This document shows, piece after piece, positions 50,920-59,909 of a stretch of 64,000 bases of DNA (positions are counted from its first letter, which is position 1; each line of letters starts with the position of its first letter). The stretch spans positions 129,926 through 193,925 of the forward strand of contig NZ_FRDN01000008.1 in assembly GCF_900143285.1 (NCBI RefSeq), in the 5' to 3' direction. Source of the stretch: Desulfitobacterium chlororespirans DSM 11544 (GTDB lineage: Bacteria > Bacillota > Desulfitobacteriia > Desulfitobacteriales > Desulfitobacteriaceae). The notes beneath the pieces were generated by a model that did no database searches, was not told the origin of the DNA, and worked only from the letters and a program-made list of their open reading frames with translations. The position numbers and the translations under genes are program-made.

Positions 50920-51768
50920 ATGGAGAATGTCCTTGAAACAAAGAATCTATCGAAAAGATATCAGGAGTTTGAATTGAAGAATGTCAGCTTTTCCTTACCC
51001 AAGGGCTGCATTATGGGGTTAGTCGGGGAGAATGGAGCGGGAAAAAGCACAACTATTAAGCTGCTGCTCAATTTAATCCGGCGTGATGGGGGAGAGGTGA
51101 AGATTTTAGGCAAGAATAATTTGAGCCATGAGAAGGAGATCAAGGAAGACATAGGAGTTGTATTTGATGAGAGCAACTTTCCGGATAATATGAATGCTGT
51201 GGATATATCCCTGGTGATGAACAATATCTATAGGAACTGGGATCAGAAGCTTTTTGAGGGTTATCTGCGGAGATTTAGTTTGCCGCCCCAGAAAAAGGTC
51301 AAAGATTATTCCAGGGGTATGAAAATGAAGCTGTCCATCGCCGCGGCCTTGTCTCATCACCCTAAGTTCTTGATTCTTGATGAACCTACCAGTGGTTTGG
51401 ATCCTATGGTACGGGAAGAGATTCTGGATATTTTCCTGGAATTTATCCAGGACGAAGAACATTCTATTTTGATCTCCTCTCATATCATCAGTGATCTGGA
51501 GAAAATTGCCGACTATATTACGTTTATTCATAAGGGAAAAGTATTATTTAGCGAGGCCAAGGATCAGCTCCTTGAGGATTATGGGATTCTCAAGTGTAGC
51601 CATACGGAACTGGACCAATTGGATAAAGGGTTGATCATCAGCTATCGAAAAAATCAGTTTGGCGTTGAAGCCCTGGTCAAAAGAAAAAAACTCAAAGGTA
51701 AATTCCTGATCGATTCAGCGGGACTCGAGGATATTATGCTGTTTCATAGCAGGGGGGTAGGGAAATGA
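50920..51768 (+). CDS. ABC transporter ATP-binding protein (YtrB-like)
   Basis: A 282-residue ATPase with Walker A GENGAGKSTTIKLLLNL, signature KDYSRGMKMKLSIAAALS and Walker B FLILDEPTSGLDPM. The signature is the variant SRGMKMKL common in YtrB-like proteins. It is encoded between a YtrA-type regulator and a small permease, a layout known for cell-envelope antibiotic stress transporters. It overlaps the permease gene by 4 bp. Confidence 0.88.
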   Translation: MENVLETKNLSKRYQEFELKNVSFSLPKGCIMGLVGENGAGKSTTIKLLLNLIRRDGGEVKILGKNNLSHEKEIKEDIGVVFDESNFPDNMNAVDISLVMNNIYRNWDQKLFEGYLRRFSLPPQKKVKDYSRGMKMKLSIAAALSHHPKFLILDEPTSGLDPMVREEILDIFLEFIQDEEHSILISSHIISDLEKIADYITFIHKGKVLFSEAKDQLLEDYGILKCSHTELDQLDKGLIISYRKNQFGVEALVKRKKLKGKFLIDSAGLEDIMLFHSRGVGK

Positions 51769-52379
51769 AAGGATTGATTATTAAGGATATCTTTGCTTTA
51801 AGGCAGCAAGGCAAAATCTTTTTAGCGCTGCTGATGTTCTATGCTGTATATTCGGTCGTATATGAAAATCTAAGTATGCTGGCGGCCATGATCGTTCTTC
51901 TCTGCGTTATACTGCCGATCACGACTATGGCTTATGACGAAAAAAGCAAATGGGATAAATATGCTCTATCCATGCCTATCCAAAGGAAGACCATTGTCTG
52001 CAGCAAATATCTGTTGGCGATCATAGCTGAGTTTTTAGCAGTAATTACAGTGAGCATTATCGGTGGGATCATCGTCTTTTTTACAGGTGAAATAGCCATC
52101 GGGGAGATGATCATCATGACCTTGGCCCTAGGTGGAGTTGGTTTGTTCTCTCTTGCTCTGATCCTGCCGCTCCTTTTTAAATTTGGTGTGGAAAAGTCCC
52201 GGCTTATTATGCTGCTTATCCCTTCAGTGATAATAATTATGCTTCCCCAGCTGGGGATTGAGCCTCCCAGTGCTCAAACCCTAAGATTTTTAGGATATCT
52301 ATCACCTTTGCTCATTGCCGGGATACTCCTGCTTTCCGTAAAAATCTCCGTCGGTATCTATAATAAAAAAGAGTTTTAG
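51765..52379 (+). CDS. ABC-2 type transporter permease (small)
   Basis: A 204-residue membrane protein with about six helices, including IFLALLMFYAVYSVVYENLS, AAMIVLLCVILPITTMAYDE and FLAVITVSIIGGIIVFFTGE. The segment DEKSKWDKYALSMPIQRKTI is typical of small ABC-2 permeases of the YtrC/DUF-type paired with YtrB ATPases. It completes the operon and is followed by a strong terminator. Confidence 0.82.
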   Translation: MKGLIIKDIFALRQQGKIFLALLMFYAVYSVVYENLSMLAAMIVLLCVILPITTMAYDEKSKWDKYALSMPIQRKTIVCSKYLLAIIAEFLAVITVSIIGGIIVFFTGEIAIGEMIIMTLALGGVGLFSLALILPLLFKFGVEKSRLIMLLIPSVIIIMLPQLGIEPPSAQTLRFLGYLSPLLIAGILLLSVKISVGIYNKKEF

Positions 52380-52416
52380 CCTTTGCTCTCATCAGAAGGG
52401 GCTGGGAGCCGTTGAA

Positions 52417-52458
52417 AAAGAGGATCTTTGGACTGATGTTCAGAGATCCTCTTTATAT
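52417..52458 (+). terminator. Terminator after the GntR-ABC operon
   Basis: AAAGAGGATCT and AGATCCTCTTT form an 11-bp stem followed by ATATTG. Confidence 0.75.
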
Positions 52459-52484
52459 TGAGGATGGGGATTCCCTTTATTTGG

Positions 52485-52491
52485 CATACTA
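52485..52491 (+). promoter_or_regulatory. Possible forespore (SigG/SigF-like) -10 element of the ger operon
   Basis: CATACTA matches the SigG -10 consensus and lies 49 bp before the start of the first germination gene. The best -35 candidate (TGAGGA at 52459-52464) is poor and 20 bp away. Germination operons are usually SigG-dependent, which supports the reading. Confidence 0.4.
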
Positions 52492-52539
52492 ACTCAAGAT
52501 AGTCAGCTGTTGAAAATGGCGAGAAGGTCAGGGAAGTGT

Positions 52540-54153
52540 ATGTTTAAGGAATTGATTCAAAAAGCCCTCTCTCCGGGGAATGAAAAAAATGACAATGAAA
52601 AAGATCAATGGGAAGTCCAGGCTAAGGCTTTGGATCATTCCCTTCAGGAAAACCTGCAAAGTTTGCAGCAGATCTTTGAGCGGTGTGGCGATATTGCCTT
52701 TCGGGAGTTCAAGATTAATGCCGGTGAGTCCATCGATGCCGCCTTGATTTATTTCCAGGAGATTACCGATGCCAAGAAAATTTCCGAGTATATGCTGGGG
52801 CCGATAATGATGCATGAAGCATCCGGGGCGGTTGATGATGGTCAGCCGGTGGCTGAGAAAATCGTCGACTATGTCCGGGATCACTTAAGCACGGCGGCCA
52901 ATGTGGAAACGGCCCGGGACATAGGCGAACTAACCAAAGGGATATTGGACTCCAAGGTGGCTTTACTTATCGAGGGAGCGTCGACTGCCTTATTGATGGA
53001 TGCTCATGGGGAAAGAGCGAGGAGTATAGCAGAACCTGATTCAGAGCCGGTGGTCAGGGGACCTAAAGACGGCTTTGTGGAGTGTTTGGCCACCAATGTC
53101 ATGCTGCTCCGCCGCCGTATACGCACCAGCCGCTTTAAGATGGAGGCCTTCGAGATAGGTGATCTGACCCGCACGAAAGTAGGTGTCTGCTATATTCAGG
53201 GAATCGCTGATAATAAAATCGTGGAAGAAGTAAAGATCCGTCTGCACAGGATTAAGATAGATGGAGTTCTGGCCAGCGGCTATATCGAAGAAATGATTCA
53301 GGATGAATCCCTATCGAATTTTCCTTTGATCTTCACCACGGAACGCCCTGACCGGGTCGCGGGCTGTTTGCTGGAGGGCAGAGTCGCTATTATGGTGGAC
53401 AATACTCCTGTGAGTCTGGTGGTGCCCTGCACTTTTATGACACTGCTGCAGGCCTCTGAGGACTATTTTACGACTGCCGAATTTTCCACCTTTATTCGTA
53501 TTTTGCGTTTTATCGGCCTCAATTTCTCTCTGATGCTCCCGGCCTTAACGGTGGCTGTTTTTTCCTTTCATCAGGAATTGATTCCCCTGCCTTTGCTCGC
53601 CACTGTGGCAGGCGCCCGCCAGGAATTGCCCTTTCCCATTTTTCTGGAGATTCTCGCTATGGAGATAACCTTTGAATTGCTGCGGGAAGCAGGGGTCCGC
53701 CTTCCTAAAACCATAGGCCAGGCGATCAGCACCGTAGGGGGTATCGTCATCGGCCAGGCTGCGGTAAACGCCGGGTTTGTGTCGCCACTGTCCGTGATTG
53801 TCGTGGCCTTGACAGCCATCTCCTCCTTCACGATACCCAACTATCCGGCCGGGACGTCCATTCGTATTTTGCGCTTTTTCCTTTTGATGTGTTCGGCGGT
53901 TTTAGGAATCGTCGGAATTATGTTTGCGCTTATGTTTATTCTTTTTCATCTCAACAGTTTAAGATCCTTTGGGGTGCCTTATCTTACCCCCTTTGCACCC
54001 TACAGCTTCAAGGATCTTAAAGACACTATCGTTCGTGTGCCCTGGTGGGCCATGATCACCCGTCCCCGGTTGGTGAATGAGGGGACGGAACGTCAGGCAC
54101 GGAATCAGGGTCCGCAAAAGCCGGATCAGGAGGGAGGGGACTCCCATCGCTAG
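52540..54153 (+). CDS. gerA: Spore germination receptor A subunit (GerA family)
   Basis: A 537-residue GerA-type protein. The soluble N-terminal part (to about 310) includes DIAFREFKI and the family signature GVCYIQGIADNKIVEEVK. The region around FPLIFTTERPDRVAGCLLEG, then MVDNTPVSLVVPCTFMTLLQ leads into four or five membrane helices with PFPIFLEILAMEITFELLRE and GQAAVNAGFVSPL. Located in the spore inner membrane, it assembles with the B and C subunits to sense germinants. The start is ATG 52540 after AGGGA; TTG 52510 is less likely. The C-terminal tail is polar and long. Confidence 0.9.
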   Translation: MFKELIQKALSPGNEKNDNEKDQWEVQAKALDHSLQENLQSLQQIFERCGDIAFREFKINAGESIDAALIYFQEITDAKKISEYMLGPIMMHEASGAVDDGQPVAEKIVDYVRDHLSTAANVETARDIGELTKGILDSKVALLIEGASTALLMDAHGERARSIAEPDSEPVVRGPKDGFVECLATNVMLLRRRIRTSRFKMEAFEIGDLTRTKVGVCYIQGIADNKIVEEVKIRLHRIKIDGVLASGYIEEMIQDESLSNFPLIFTTERPDRVAGCLLEGRVAIMVDNTPVSLVVPCTFMTLLQASEDYFTTAEFSTFIRILRFIGLNFSLMLPALTVAVFSFHQELIPLPLLATVAGARQELPFPIFLEILAMEITFELLREAGVRLPKTIGQAISTVGGIVIGQAAVNAGFVSPLSVIVVALTAISSFTIPNYPAGTSIRILRFFLLMCSAVLGIVGIMFALMFILFHLNSLRSFGVPYLTPFAPYSFKDLKDTIVRVPWWAMITRPRLVNEGTERQARNQGPQKPDQEGGDSHR

Positions 54154-54154
54154 A

Positions 54155-55240
54155 GTGCGCATATCTACTTTACAATTTGCCGTGCTTTTGTTTTTAACGA
54201 TTATGGCGACGGCTGTTCTTATCATCCCCAGCGTTACGGCTAAGACGGCCGGTCAGTCGGCCTGGCTGGTACCTTTTCCGGCAGCGGGATTGGGATGCCT
54301 CACTCTTTGGCTGACGACAAAGCTTAACCGGCGTTTTCCTGAAAAAAATTTAATCCAATACAGCAGGATTATTGCCGGAAAGTATCTGGGGAAAATGATC
54401 GGGATCGGCTATATGATCTTTTTCTTTGTGTTCAGTTTCTTGATTGTACAACAAGTTGCTGAGGTTCTGTATTTTTTTCTTTTGAAAAATACTCCTCCCT
54501 GGTTTCTCGCTCTTTGTTTTGTCGTGGTTTGCAGTTACGGTGTTTCCCTGGGAATTGAAGTGATCGCCCGTACCGCTCAATTTGTGCTGCCCCTGTTTGT
54601 GATCAGTTTTCTTAGCATTGTATTTTTTGCTTTTCAAGATATGCAGCTGAAAGAATTAATGCCTTTGCTGGAAGGAGGAGTGAATCCGATCATCAGGGCC
54701 TCCGTAGTTCCGGGCTCCTGGTTTGGTGAATGCATCATTCTGGCTTTTCTGTTTCCCCACATCCATAAGCAGCAAGAGATTTTTCGCCAAAGCCTTTGGG
54801 CTATCCTGGCCGCCGCCGTTTTCCTTACCGGAAATATACTCTTAACCGTGCTCATTTTAGGTCCGGAATTGACTGCCGCCTACGATTTGCCTTTTTGGCT
54901 GGTCATTCGTTTTATTGAAGTGGGAAGCACTTTTCTGCGCATTGAGACGATCATTGTTTTTCTCTGGATTTCCGCAGTTGTCGTGAAATCTACCCTTATC
55001 TATTATTTAGGATGTGTCACGACCGCCGAAGTGTTTGGCTGGAAATCCTATCGGCGGCTTGTGATCCCTTTTGGGGTAGTTCTCGGCGCAGCTTCCAATT
55101 TTCTTTTGAACAATTCGATGGAGTTAAATTCATTCTTAAGCAACTATTGGCCGCCTTTTGCCTATGTTTTTGAACTGGTGATACCAGGTCTGTTATTGGC
55201 GGCGGCGGTACTCCTTAAGAAAGGAAGAAAAGCACAGTGA
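54155..55240 (+). CDS. gerB: Spore germination receptor B subunit (GerB, amino acid permease-like)
   Basis: A 361-residue membrane protein of the spore germination permease family, related to amino acid transporters, with about ten helices; starting segment ISTLQFAVLLFLTIMATAVL and conserved SAWLVPFPAAGLGCLTLWLT. It likely forms the germinant-binding or channel part of the receptor. The start is GTG 54155, 1 bp after the A-subunit stop; the nearest SD (AGGGAGGGGA) is 14 nt away, so translation probably depends on coupling. It overlaps gerC by 4 bp (GTGA). Confidence 0.88.
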   Translation: MRISTLQFAVLLFLTIMATAVLIIPSVTAKTAGQSAWLVPFPAAGLGCLTLWLTTKLNRRFPEKNLIQYSRIIAGKYLGKMIGIGYMIFFFVFSFLIVQQVAEVLYFFLLKNTPPWFLALCFVVVCSYGVSLGIEVIARTAQFVLPLFVISFLSIVFFAFQDMQLKELMPLLEGGVNPIIRASVVPGSWFGECIILAFLFPHIHKQQEIFRQSLWAILAAAVFLTGNILLTVLILGPELTAAYDLPFWLVIRFIEVGSTFLRIETIIVFLWISAVVVKSTLIYYLGCVTTAEVFGWKSYRRLVIPFGVVLGAASNFLLNNSMELNSFLSNYWPPFAYVFELVIPGLLLAAAVLLKKGRKAQ

Positions 55241-56412
55241 AGAAGAAGGTTCATGGTTTATTATTGCTCAGCCTTTTGGCAAGCGTCCTTCTGATGAACG
55301 GATGTTGGGACAGCAGGGAAGTGGAAGACTTAGCTGTATCAACTCTTGTTGCCTGGGATAGGGTTACCGTCGAGGGAAAGGATCTATGGCAGATCTCCAC
55401 CCGTATCCTGGATTTAAGAGTACCTCAGGGCAGTGGGCTAAAAAAAGATTCAAGTGCGCGGGAGCTCCTGCTGAAGGGGACAGGAATTACGATCCAAGAT
55501 GCTTTTAATAATCTGGTCAAGCGTTTGCCGGCTACGGATTTTGTTGAGCATAATGTGGCGATTGTTATCGGGGAAAGAGTGGCTCGGGAAGAACTTCCCA
55601 ATATCATGAGTGCGGATCTGCGCTTACCCTTCTCCCGTATCAGTGTTTATATGTTTGTTTGTGAAGGGGAAGCTAATAAAATATTGCAGACAGAACCGGA
55701 ATTGAGTTCAGCTTTATCAAAAGAGGTACGCAAGATTGCTGATAAAACCATGGAAGAAAGCGGAGCCGCCCTTAAAATGACCGCATTGGATTTCAGTAAG
55801 CAGCTTATTCGCAAGGACCGGGATACAGTATTGCCCCACATCAAAATTTATACCAGACAGGAGGGAGAGGAAAGCGTCGAATCCTCTATAGAGATTCAGG
55901 GATTTGGAGTGATTCGTGACTCGAAGCTGGTTGGGTGGCTGGAGGACGAAGAAGCTTTAGGGTATGTTCTCAGTGTGGGACGTCCGACGAATCCGGAAAT
56001 CCCTCTGGCAGTGACGGTGGGCGATGTTCTCTTCAGTTTTTATATGACCAATATCAAGGGGCAAATATCCTCGGGGCTGGTGGAAGGGAAACCCAAGTTT
56101 ACCATCCATATCAAAGCCGACGGTGTAGTCCACGAGGCAAGCGTACCTATGCTGAATGAAGGGGATCGGCCGGTCTTGGAAAAGGCTATTGAGGAAAAGA
56201 TTATAGATGTGGTCTGGAAAACTGTCGCTAAGGCGAAAGAATATGATGCCGATATTTTCGGCTTTAACGAACATCTGCATCGATATCACCTCAAACAATG
56301 GGAAACCATTGCTCCTGAATGGCGCAGGTATTTTAGAGATGCTGAAATTGAAGTGGAAGTAGATGCGGAAATTAAGGCTTTCGGTACATCCAACACAGGG
56401 TTTGATCTTTAA
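55237..56412 (+). CDS. gerC: Spore germination receptor C subunit (GerC lipoprotein)
   Basis: A 391-residue Ger(x)C lipoprotein with signal peptide and lipobox LLMNGCWDSREV, where the CWDxRE motif right after the lipid Cys is diagnostic. Later features are EHNVAIVIGERVAREEL and a C-terminal domain ending WRRYFRDAEIEVEVDAEIKA. It anchors on the outer face of the spore inner membrane in the GerABC complex. It begins with GTG overlapping the gerB stop. A hairpin follows the gene. Confidence 0.9.
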   Translation: MKKKVHGLLLLSLLASVLLMNGCWDSREVEDLAVSTLVAWDRVTVEGKDLWQISTRILDLRVPQGSGLKKDSSARELLLKGTGITIQDAFNNLVKRLPATDFVEHNVAIVIGERVAREELPNIMSADLRLPFSRISVYMFVCEGEANKILQTEPELSSALSKEVRKIADKTMEESGAALKMTALDFSKQLIRKDRDTVLPHIKIYTRQEGEESVESSIEIQGFGVIRDSKLVGWLEDEEALGYVLSVGRPTNPEIPLAVTVGDVLFSFYMTNIKGQISSGLVEGKPKFTIHIKADGVVHEASVPMLNEGDRPVLEKAIEEKIIDVVWKTVAKAKEYDADIFGFNEHLHRYHLKQWETIAPEWRRYFRDAEIEVEVDAEIKAFGTSNTGFDL

Positions 56413-56441
56413 AGATTTGATTTTTAAAACGATCCGGGCAA

Positions 56442-56467
56442 GTCAAAGCAGGCCTCTTGCTTTTGAC
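56442..56467 (+). terminator. Hairpin after gerC
   Basis: GTCAAAGCA pairs with TGCTTTTGAC with one bulge. The T tract is lacking, so termination is uncertain. Confidence 0.45.
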
Positions 56468-56543
56468 ATAGAAATTTACAGAAAAAAATTATACAATAGA
56501 AGAGATTGATTAAAAACAGAATGCAGAGGAGAAAGAGGATTAT

Positions 56544-57782
56544 ATGCAAGGAGTCAGTGAAGGCCAACAAGACAAAATGGGCCAAAAGCGCCTGGGTAGA
56601 AAAGGCATTATTGCCTTTATCGTATTGATGAATATGTTCATTCCTTTATCCATGGATCTCTATTTGCCGGCACTGCCGACGATGAACGAGTATTTCGGCA
56701 GCAGTGCCTCCATAACCAATTTGACCCTAAGCCTGTTTTTCTTATTTTATGCCATAGCCATCCTTGTTTGGGGACCTTTAAGCGATCGATACGGCCGAAA
56801 GCCGATCATCATGGTAGGGAGCGCTATTTATATTGTCAGCAGCATTGCCTGTGCCCTATCCACTAACATCACTCTTTTAATTATTTCCCGGGCCTGCCAG
56901 GGAATCGGCTCAGGAGGAATCACTTCCGCCTCGATGGCAATCATTAAAGATTGCTTTACCGGGAAGAGCAGAGAAACCATCCTGGCCATCACTCAATCGA
57001 TCGCAGGACTGGCGCCGATGCTTGCGCCCATAGTCGGCGCCTGGCTTCTGTATTTTACCGACTGGCGGGGATCCTTCTGGTTATTGGCTTTGATCAGCAT
57101 CATCAATTTAATATTGACGATCCTCTATCAAGAAACATTAAAGGAAGAGGAGCGCTACCGGGGCAGCCTGATCGGATCCTGGAGCCGTTTAGCGGTGGTG
57201 GCCGGGAATAAAAGCTTTATCATCCCCACCCTTATTTTCGCTTTAGGCTCTATCCACTTTATGGGCTATATCGCTGTGTCCTCCTATGTCTATATCGATT
57301 ATTTCGGTCTCAGCGAGCAAATGTACAGCTATTTTTTTGCAGCCAATGCTCTAATCTCCATTTTAGGACCCGCTATCTATATTCGGTTCCTTCTTAATTT
57401 CAACAAAAAGAGGTTAGCCATTCTCTGCTTCGGTGTGTCTGCCTTAAGTGGAATTCTGATTATGACCTTGGGGCAATTGTCGCCCTTGATCTTTTTAATG
57501 GGAATTATCTTGATGTCCCTGGCCGGAACTGTCATGCGTCCCTTCAGTACGAATATTCTCATGGAACAGCAAAAAGGGGATGCGGGTTCCATGTCCTCTA
57601 TTCTCAATATGTCCTTTACTTTATTTGGCAGTTTGGGAATGGCCATCGCCTCCATCTCCTGGGGAAATATCGTAGCAGGTCTGGGAGCGCTGATTGTCGT
57701 AGGTTCAGGGATTTCCATACTGGCCTGGTACGCTTTTATGAAGTCTGATATTCCTTGTGCCGGCGTCAAAGACAGTCAGTAA
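56544..57782 (+). CDS. Bcr/CflA-type multidrug efflux MFS transporter
   Basis: A 412-residue major facilitator with 12 helices. Drug:H+ antiporter motifs are visible: motif D1-like FIPLSMDLYLPALPTMNEYF, motif A GPLSDRYGRKPIIMVGSAIY and motif C-like ITQSIAGLAPMLAPIVGAWL. These match Bcr/CflA transporters exporting compounds such as bicyclomycin or chloramphenicol. A good SD (GAGGAGAAAGAGG region) precedes the ATG. It is followed 35 bp later by thpR; the link appears incidental. Confidence 0.88.
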   Translation: MQGVSEGQQDKMGQKRLGRKGIIAFIVLMNMFIPLSMDLYLPALPTMNEYFGSSASITNLTLSLFFLFYAIAILVWGPLSDRYGRKPIIMVGSAIYIVSSIACALSTNITLLIISRACQGIGSGGITSASMAIIKDCFTGKSRETILAITQSIAGLAPMLAPIVGAWLLYFTDWRGSFWLLALISIINLILTILYQETLKEEERYRGSLIGSWSRLAVVAGNKSFIIPTLIFALGSIHFMGYIAVSSYVYIDYFGLSEQMYSYFFAANALISILGPAIYIRFLLNFNKKRLAILCFGVSALSGILIMTLGQLSPLIFLMGIILMSLAGTVMRPFSTNILMEQQKGDAGSMSSILNMSFTLFGSLGMAIASISWGNIVAGLGALIVVGSGISILAWYAFMKSDIPCAGVKDSQ

Positions 57783-57817
57783 TCTGAAGCAAAGAGAGCC
57801 GGGGTGGGAAAAGTATA

Positions 57818-58381
57818 GTGGATCAAAACATAAGAGCCTTTGTGGGAATTGACTTTGCAGAGAAAGTTAAAGATCAAATCCATGAATTGCAACAGAAGCT
57901 GAAAGGTTATGCCCGAAAAGGAAGATGGAAGGGACGGGATAATTTTCATCTTACCTTAAAGTTTTTGGCTCAAATCTCTTTTGCTCAAAAAGTTCAGATA
58001 GATGAATCCCTGCAGAGCTTATGCCGCAAGGAAAGACCCTTGAATTTGGAGCTGAAGGGTCTGGGAGTATTCGGCGGCAAAGAACCTTACCGGGTGCTAT
58101 GGCTGGGCTTAGCCGGCGATATTCAGGATTTGGGAGCCCTCCATAAGAAAGTGGATCAGGCTCTGGCTCCCCTGGGCTTTCCTCCCGAAAAAAGGCCCTT
58201 TAATCCACATATTACTTTGGGACAGGATATTGTGTTGGCAAGGGGATTTGAGGAAATCCAGGCAGAGGTCGGCGGATTTGAGTTCACGCCAATCCACGCG
58301 GAAAGGATTCATCTCTTTAAAAGTGAGCAAGTTCGGTTCAAGAGAATCTATACAACGATCGCAGATTATCCCCTGGGTTAG
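57818..58381 (+). CDS. thpR: RNA 2',3'-cyclic phosphodiesterase (ThpR)
   Basis: A 187-residue 2H phosphoesterase with the two catalytic H-x-T-x motifs, HLTLKFLAQ and PHITLGQDI, and the LigT-family start IRAFVGIDFA. These enzymes open 2',3'-cyclic phosphates on RNA ends. The length is standard. The start is GTG 57818 with SD GGGGTGGGA. It is followed by a strong terminator hairpin. Confidence 0.9.
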   Translation: MDQNIRAFVGIDFAEKVKDQIHELQQKLKGYARKGRWKGRDNFHLTLKFLAQISFAQKVQIDESLQSLCRKERPLNLELKGLGVFGGKEPYRVLWLGLAGDIQDLGALHKKVDQALAPLGFPPEKRPFNPHITLGQDIVLARGFEEIQAEVGGFEFTPIHAERIHLFKSEQVRFKRIYTTIADYPLG

Positions 58382-58419
58382 AGAATCGTTGAGATGTATC
58401 AATATTGCCTTATGCATGC

Positions 58420-58458
58420 AAAAGGAGCCGCGACAGCAGTTGTTGCGGCTCCTTTTAT
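58420..58458. terminator. Bidirectional terminator between thpR and tlpA
   Basis: AAAAGGAGCCGC pairs with GCGGCTCCTTTT. It lies between convergent genes and has T-rich ends on both strands. Confidence 0.88.
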
Positions 58459-58489
58459 GGATATCTCGTAGGTGTATGCCCTGAAAAGT

Positions 58490-59089
58490 CTATTGTTTGA
58501 GCATATCTTTCAGTATGGTTTCCAATGTACTCTTCTTCAAGGGTCCCCGGTACCCGGTCTCGATATATCCTTCCCCATCGATGAACAGAGTGGTGGGAAT
58601 GGTGGAAACTCCATAGACAGAGGCGGCTTGATGGTTTTTATCCAGATAAATGGGGAAATCATACCCTTCTTGATCCACAAAGGCTTGGCCGGATTCTTCG
58701 GTTTCCCGCTGGCCGTCTACCAGATCCACCATCAGAAAGGTTACATCATCTTTATATTGGGCGTAAACTTCGTTAAAATGAGGCATTTCTTCACGGCAGG
58801 GAGGGCACCAGGAGGCCCAGAAATTTAAGACAACAGGCTTCCCGCGAAAATCGGATAATCTATGTTCGGTACCATCGGTCCCATAGACGGTAAAATTCGG
58901 TGCTTCTGTTTTCTTTTCTTCCTGTGCAGCAGGATCTCCGGATTGGGTATCCGGCTTGTCTTGGCCCTGAGTCACCGGCTCCTGAGCAGGATTGTAGTTT
59001 TCAGATAAAGAGGAGTAGGCCGTATAGGCTATCCCCAGGAACAGGACAAAGGCAACGATGCCCACAATTAACTTGGTTTTACTATTCAT
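58490..59089 (-). CDS. TlpA/ResA-like membrane-anchored thiol-disulfide oxidoreductase
   Basis: A 199-residue protein with an N-terminal membrane anchor (LIVGIVAFVLFLGIAYTAYS), an acidic/Gln-rich linker, and a thioredoxin-like domain with active site WASWCPPCREEMPHF and cis-Pro loop VSTIPTTLFI. It would reduce disulfides outside the membrane, for example in apocytochrome c, with electrons from the CcdA protein encoded upstream. SD GGGAGGG precedes the ATG. It closes the operon. Confidence 0.88.
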   Translation of the reverse strand: MNSKTKLIVGIVAFVLFLGIAYTAYSSLSENYNPAQEPVTQGQDKPDTQSGDPAAQEEKKTEAPNFTVYGTDGTEHRLSDFRGKPVVLNFWASWCPPCREEMPHFNEVYAQYKDDVTFLMVDLVDGQRETEESGQAFVDQEGYDFPIYLDKNHQAASVYGVSTIPTTLFIDGEGYIETGYRGPLKKSTLETILKDMLKQ

Positions 59090-59135
59090 AATTACCCTCC
59101 CAGGATTAGTTTGATAGTTATCTTTCGTTTAGTTT

Positions 59136-59807
59136 TTAAAAGGTGAGCAGGGTTAAGAAATACCCCATCATCCCTGTAGCCATTAATACTCCCACCAGGA
59201 CCAAAAGTCCTCCTGAGATAAGATTAATAATTCGGTAGTTCTTCTTAATAAAGTCCAATGTGGATTTCAGGCGTTCAATGAGCAGAGCGCTGGCCACGAA
59301 GGGAATTCCCAATCCTAAGGAAAAACACAGCAGCATGAGTATCCCCTTGAGGCTTTCCCCTTCGCTGGCAGCGAGCATTAAGGCGGAGCCTAAAAATGCC
59401 CCCACACAAGGAGTCCAGCCAATGGAGAAAATGATGCCGAACAGCAAAGAGGAGAAGAAGCCTAAATTCACTACCTTCATATTGACCTGTCGATTGATAT
59501 TGAGGAAGGGAATCCGGATCACTCCCATAAAATTCAGACCAAACAACACCACGATAAGCCCTGTAACAAGATTTATCACTTGATTGTAGTCGCGCAAAAA
59601 GCTGCCCACAGTACCGGCAAAAGCCCCCAGAGTAACAAAAACCAGAGTGAATCCGAGGACAAAACCAAGAGCATTGGTCAGGGTTCTTATTTTTTTGTCA
59701 TCGGCCCCCTGTCCGGCAAAATAGGAAATGTAAATGGGCAACATGGGAAGCAGGCAAGGAGAGATAAAGGTAATAACTCCCTCCAGGAACAACAAAAGAT
59801 ACTGCAC
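59136..59807 (-). CDS. ccdA: CcdA-type cytochrome c biogenesis thiol transporter
   Basis: A 223-residue protein with six membrane helices and the two membrane cysteines typical of CcdA/DsbD-beta: ITFISPCLLPMLPIYISYF and FSIGWTPCVGAFLGSALML. It carries reducing power from cytoplasmic thioredoxin to TlpA/ResA-like proteins outside. The gene is 46 bp before tlpA in the same operon. Upstream are two direct repeats 20 bp apart, a possible regulator site. Confidence 0.9.
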   Translation of the reverse strand: MQYLLLFLEGVITFISPCLLPMLPIYISYFAGQGADDKKIRTLTNALGFVLGFTLVFVTLGAFAGTVGSFLRDYNQVINLVTGLIVVLFGLNFMGVIRIPFLNINRQVNMKVVNLGFFSSLLFGIIFSIGWTPCVGAFLGSALMLAASEGESLKGILMLLCFSLGLGIPFVASALLIERLKSTLDFIKKNYRIINLISGGLLVLVGVLMATGMMGYFLTLLTF

Positions 59808-59831
59808 ATGATCATCCTTTCCAAAAAATAT

Positions 59832-59862
59832 AGTTCAAGACCCAAAGGTATGGTTCAAGACC
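59832..59862 (-). promoter_or_regulatory. Two direct repeats upstream of ccdA
   Basis: GTTCAAGACC occurs at 59833-59842 and 59853-59862, exactly 20 bp apart, 25-55 bp upstream of the ccdA start. Same-face direct repeats of this sort are typical of OmpR-family sites, and an OmpR-type system is encoded next door. Binding is inferred. Confidence 0.45.
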
Positions 59863-59909
59863 AGTACTATTCACTTCTCCGCCTTGACATATAAAAATAT
59901 TCCTGGGCG

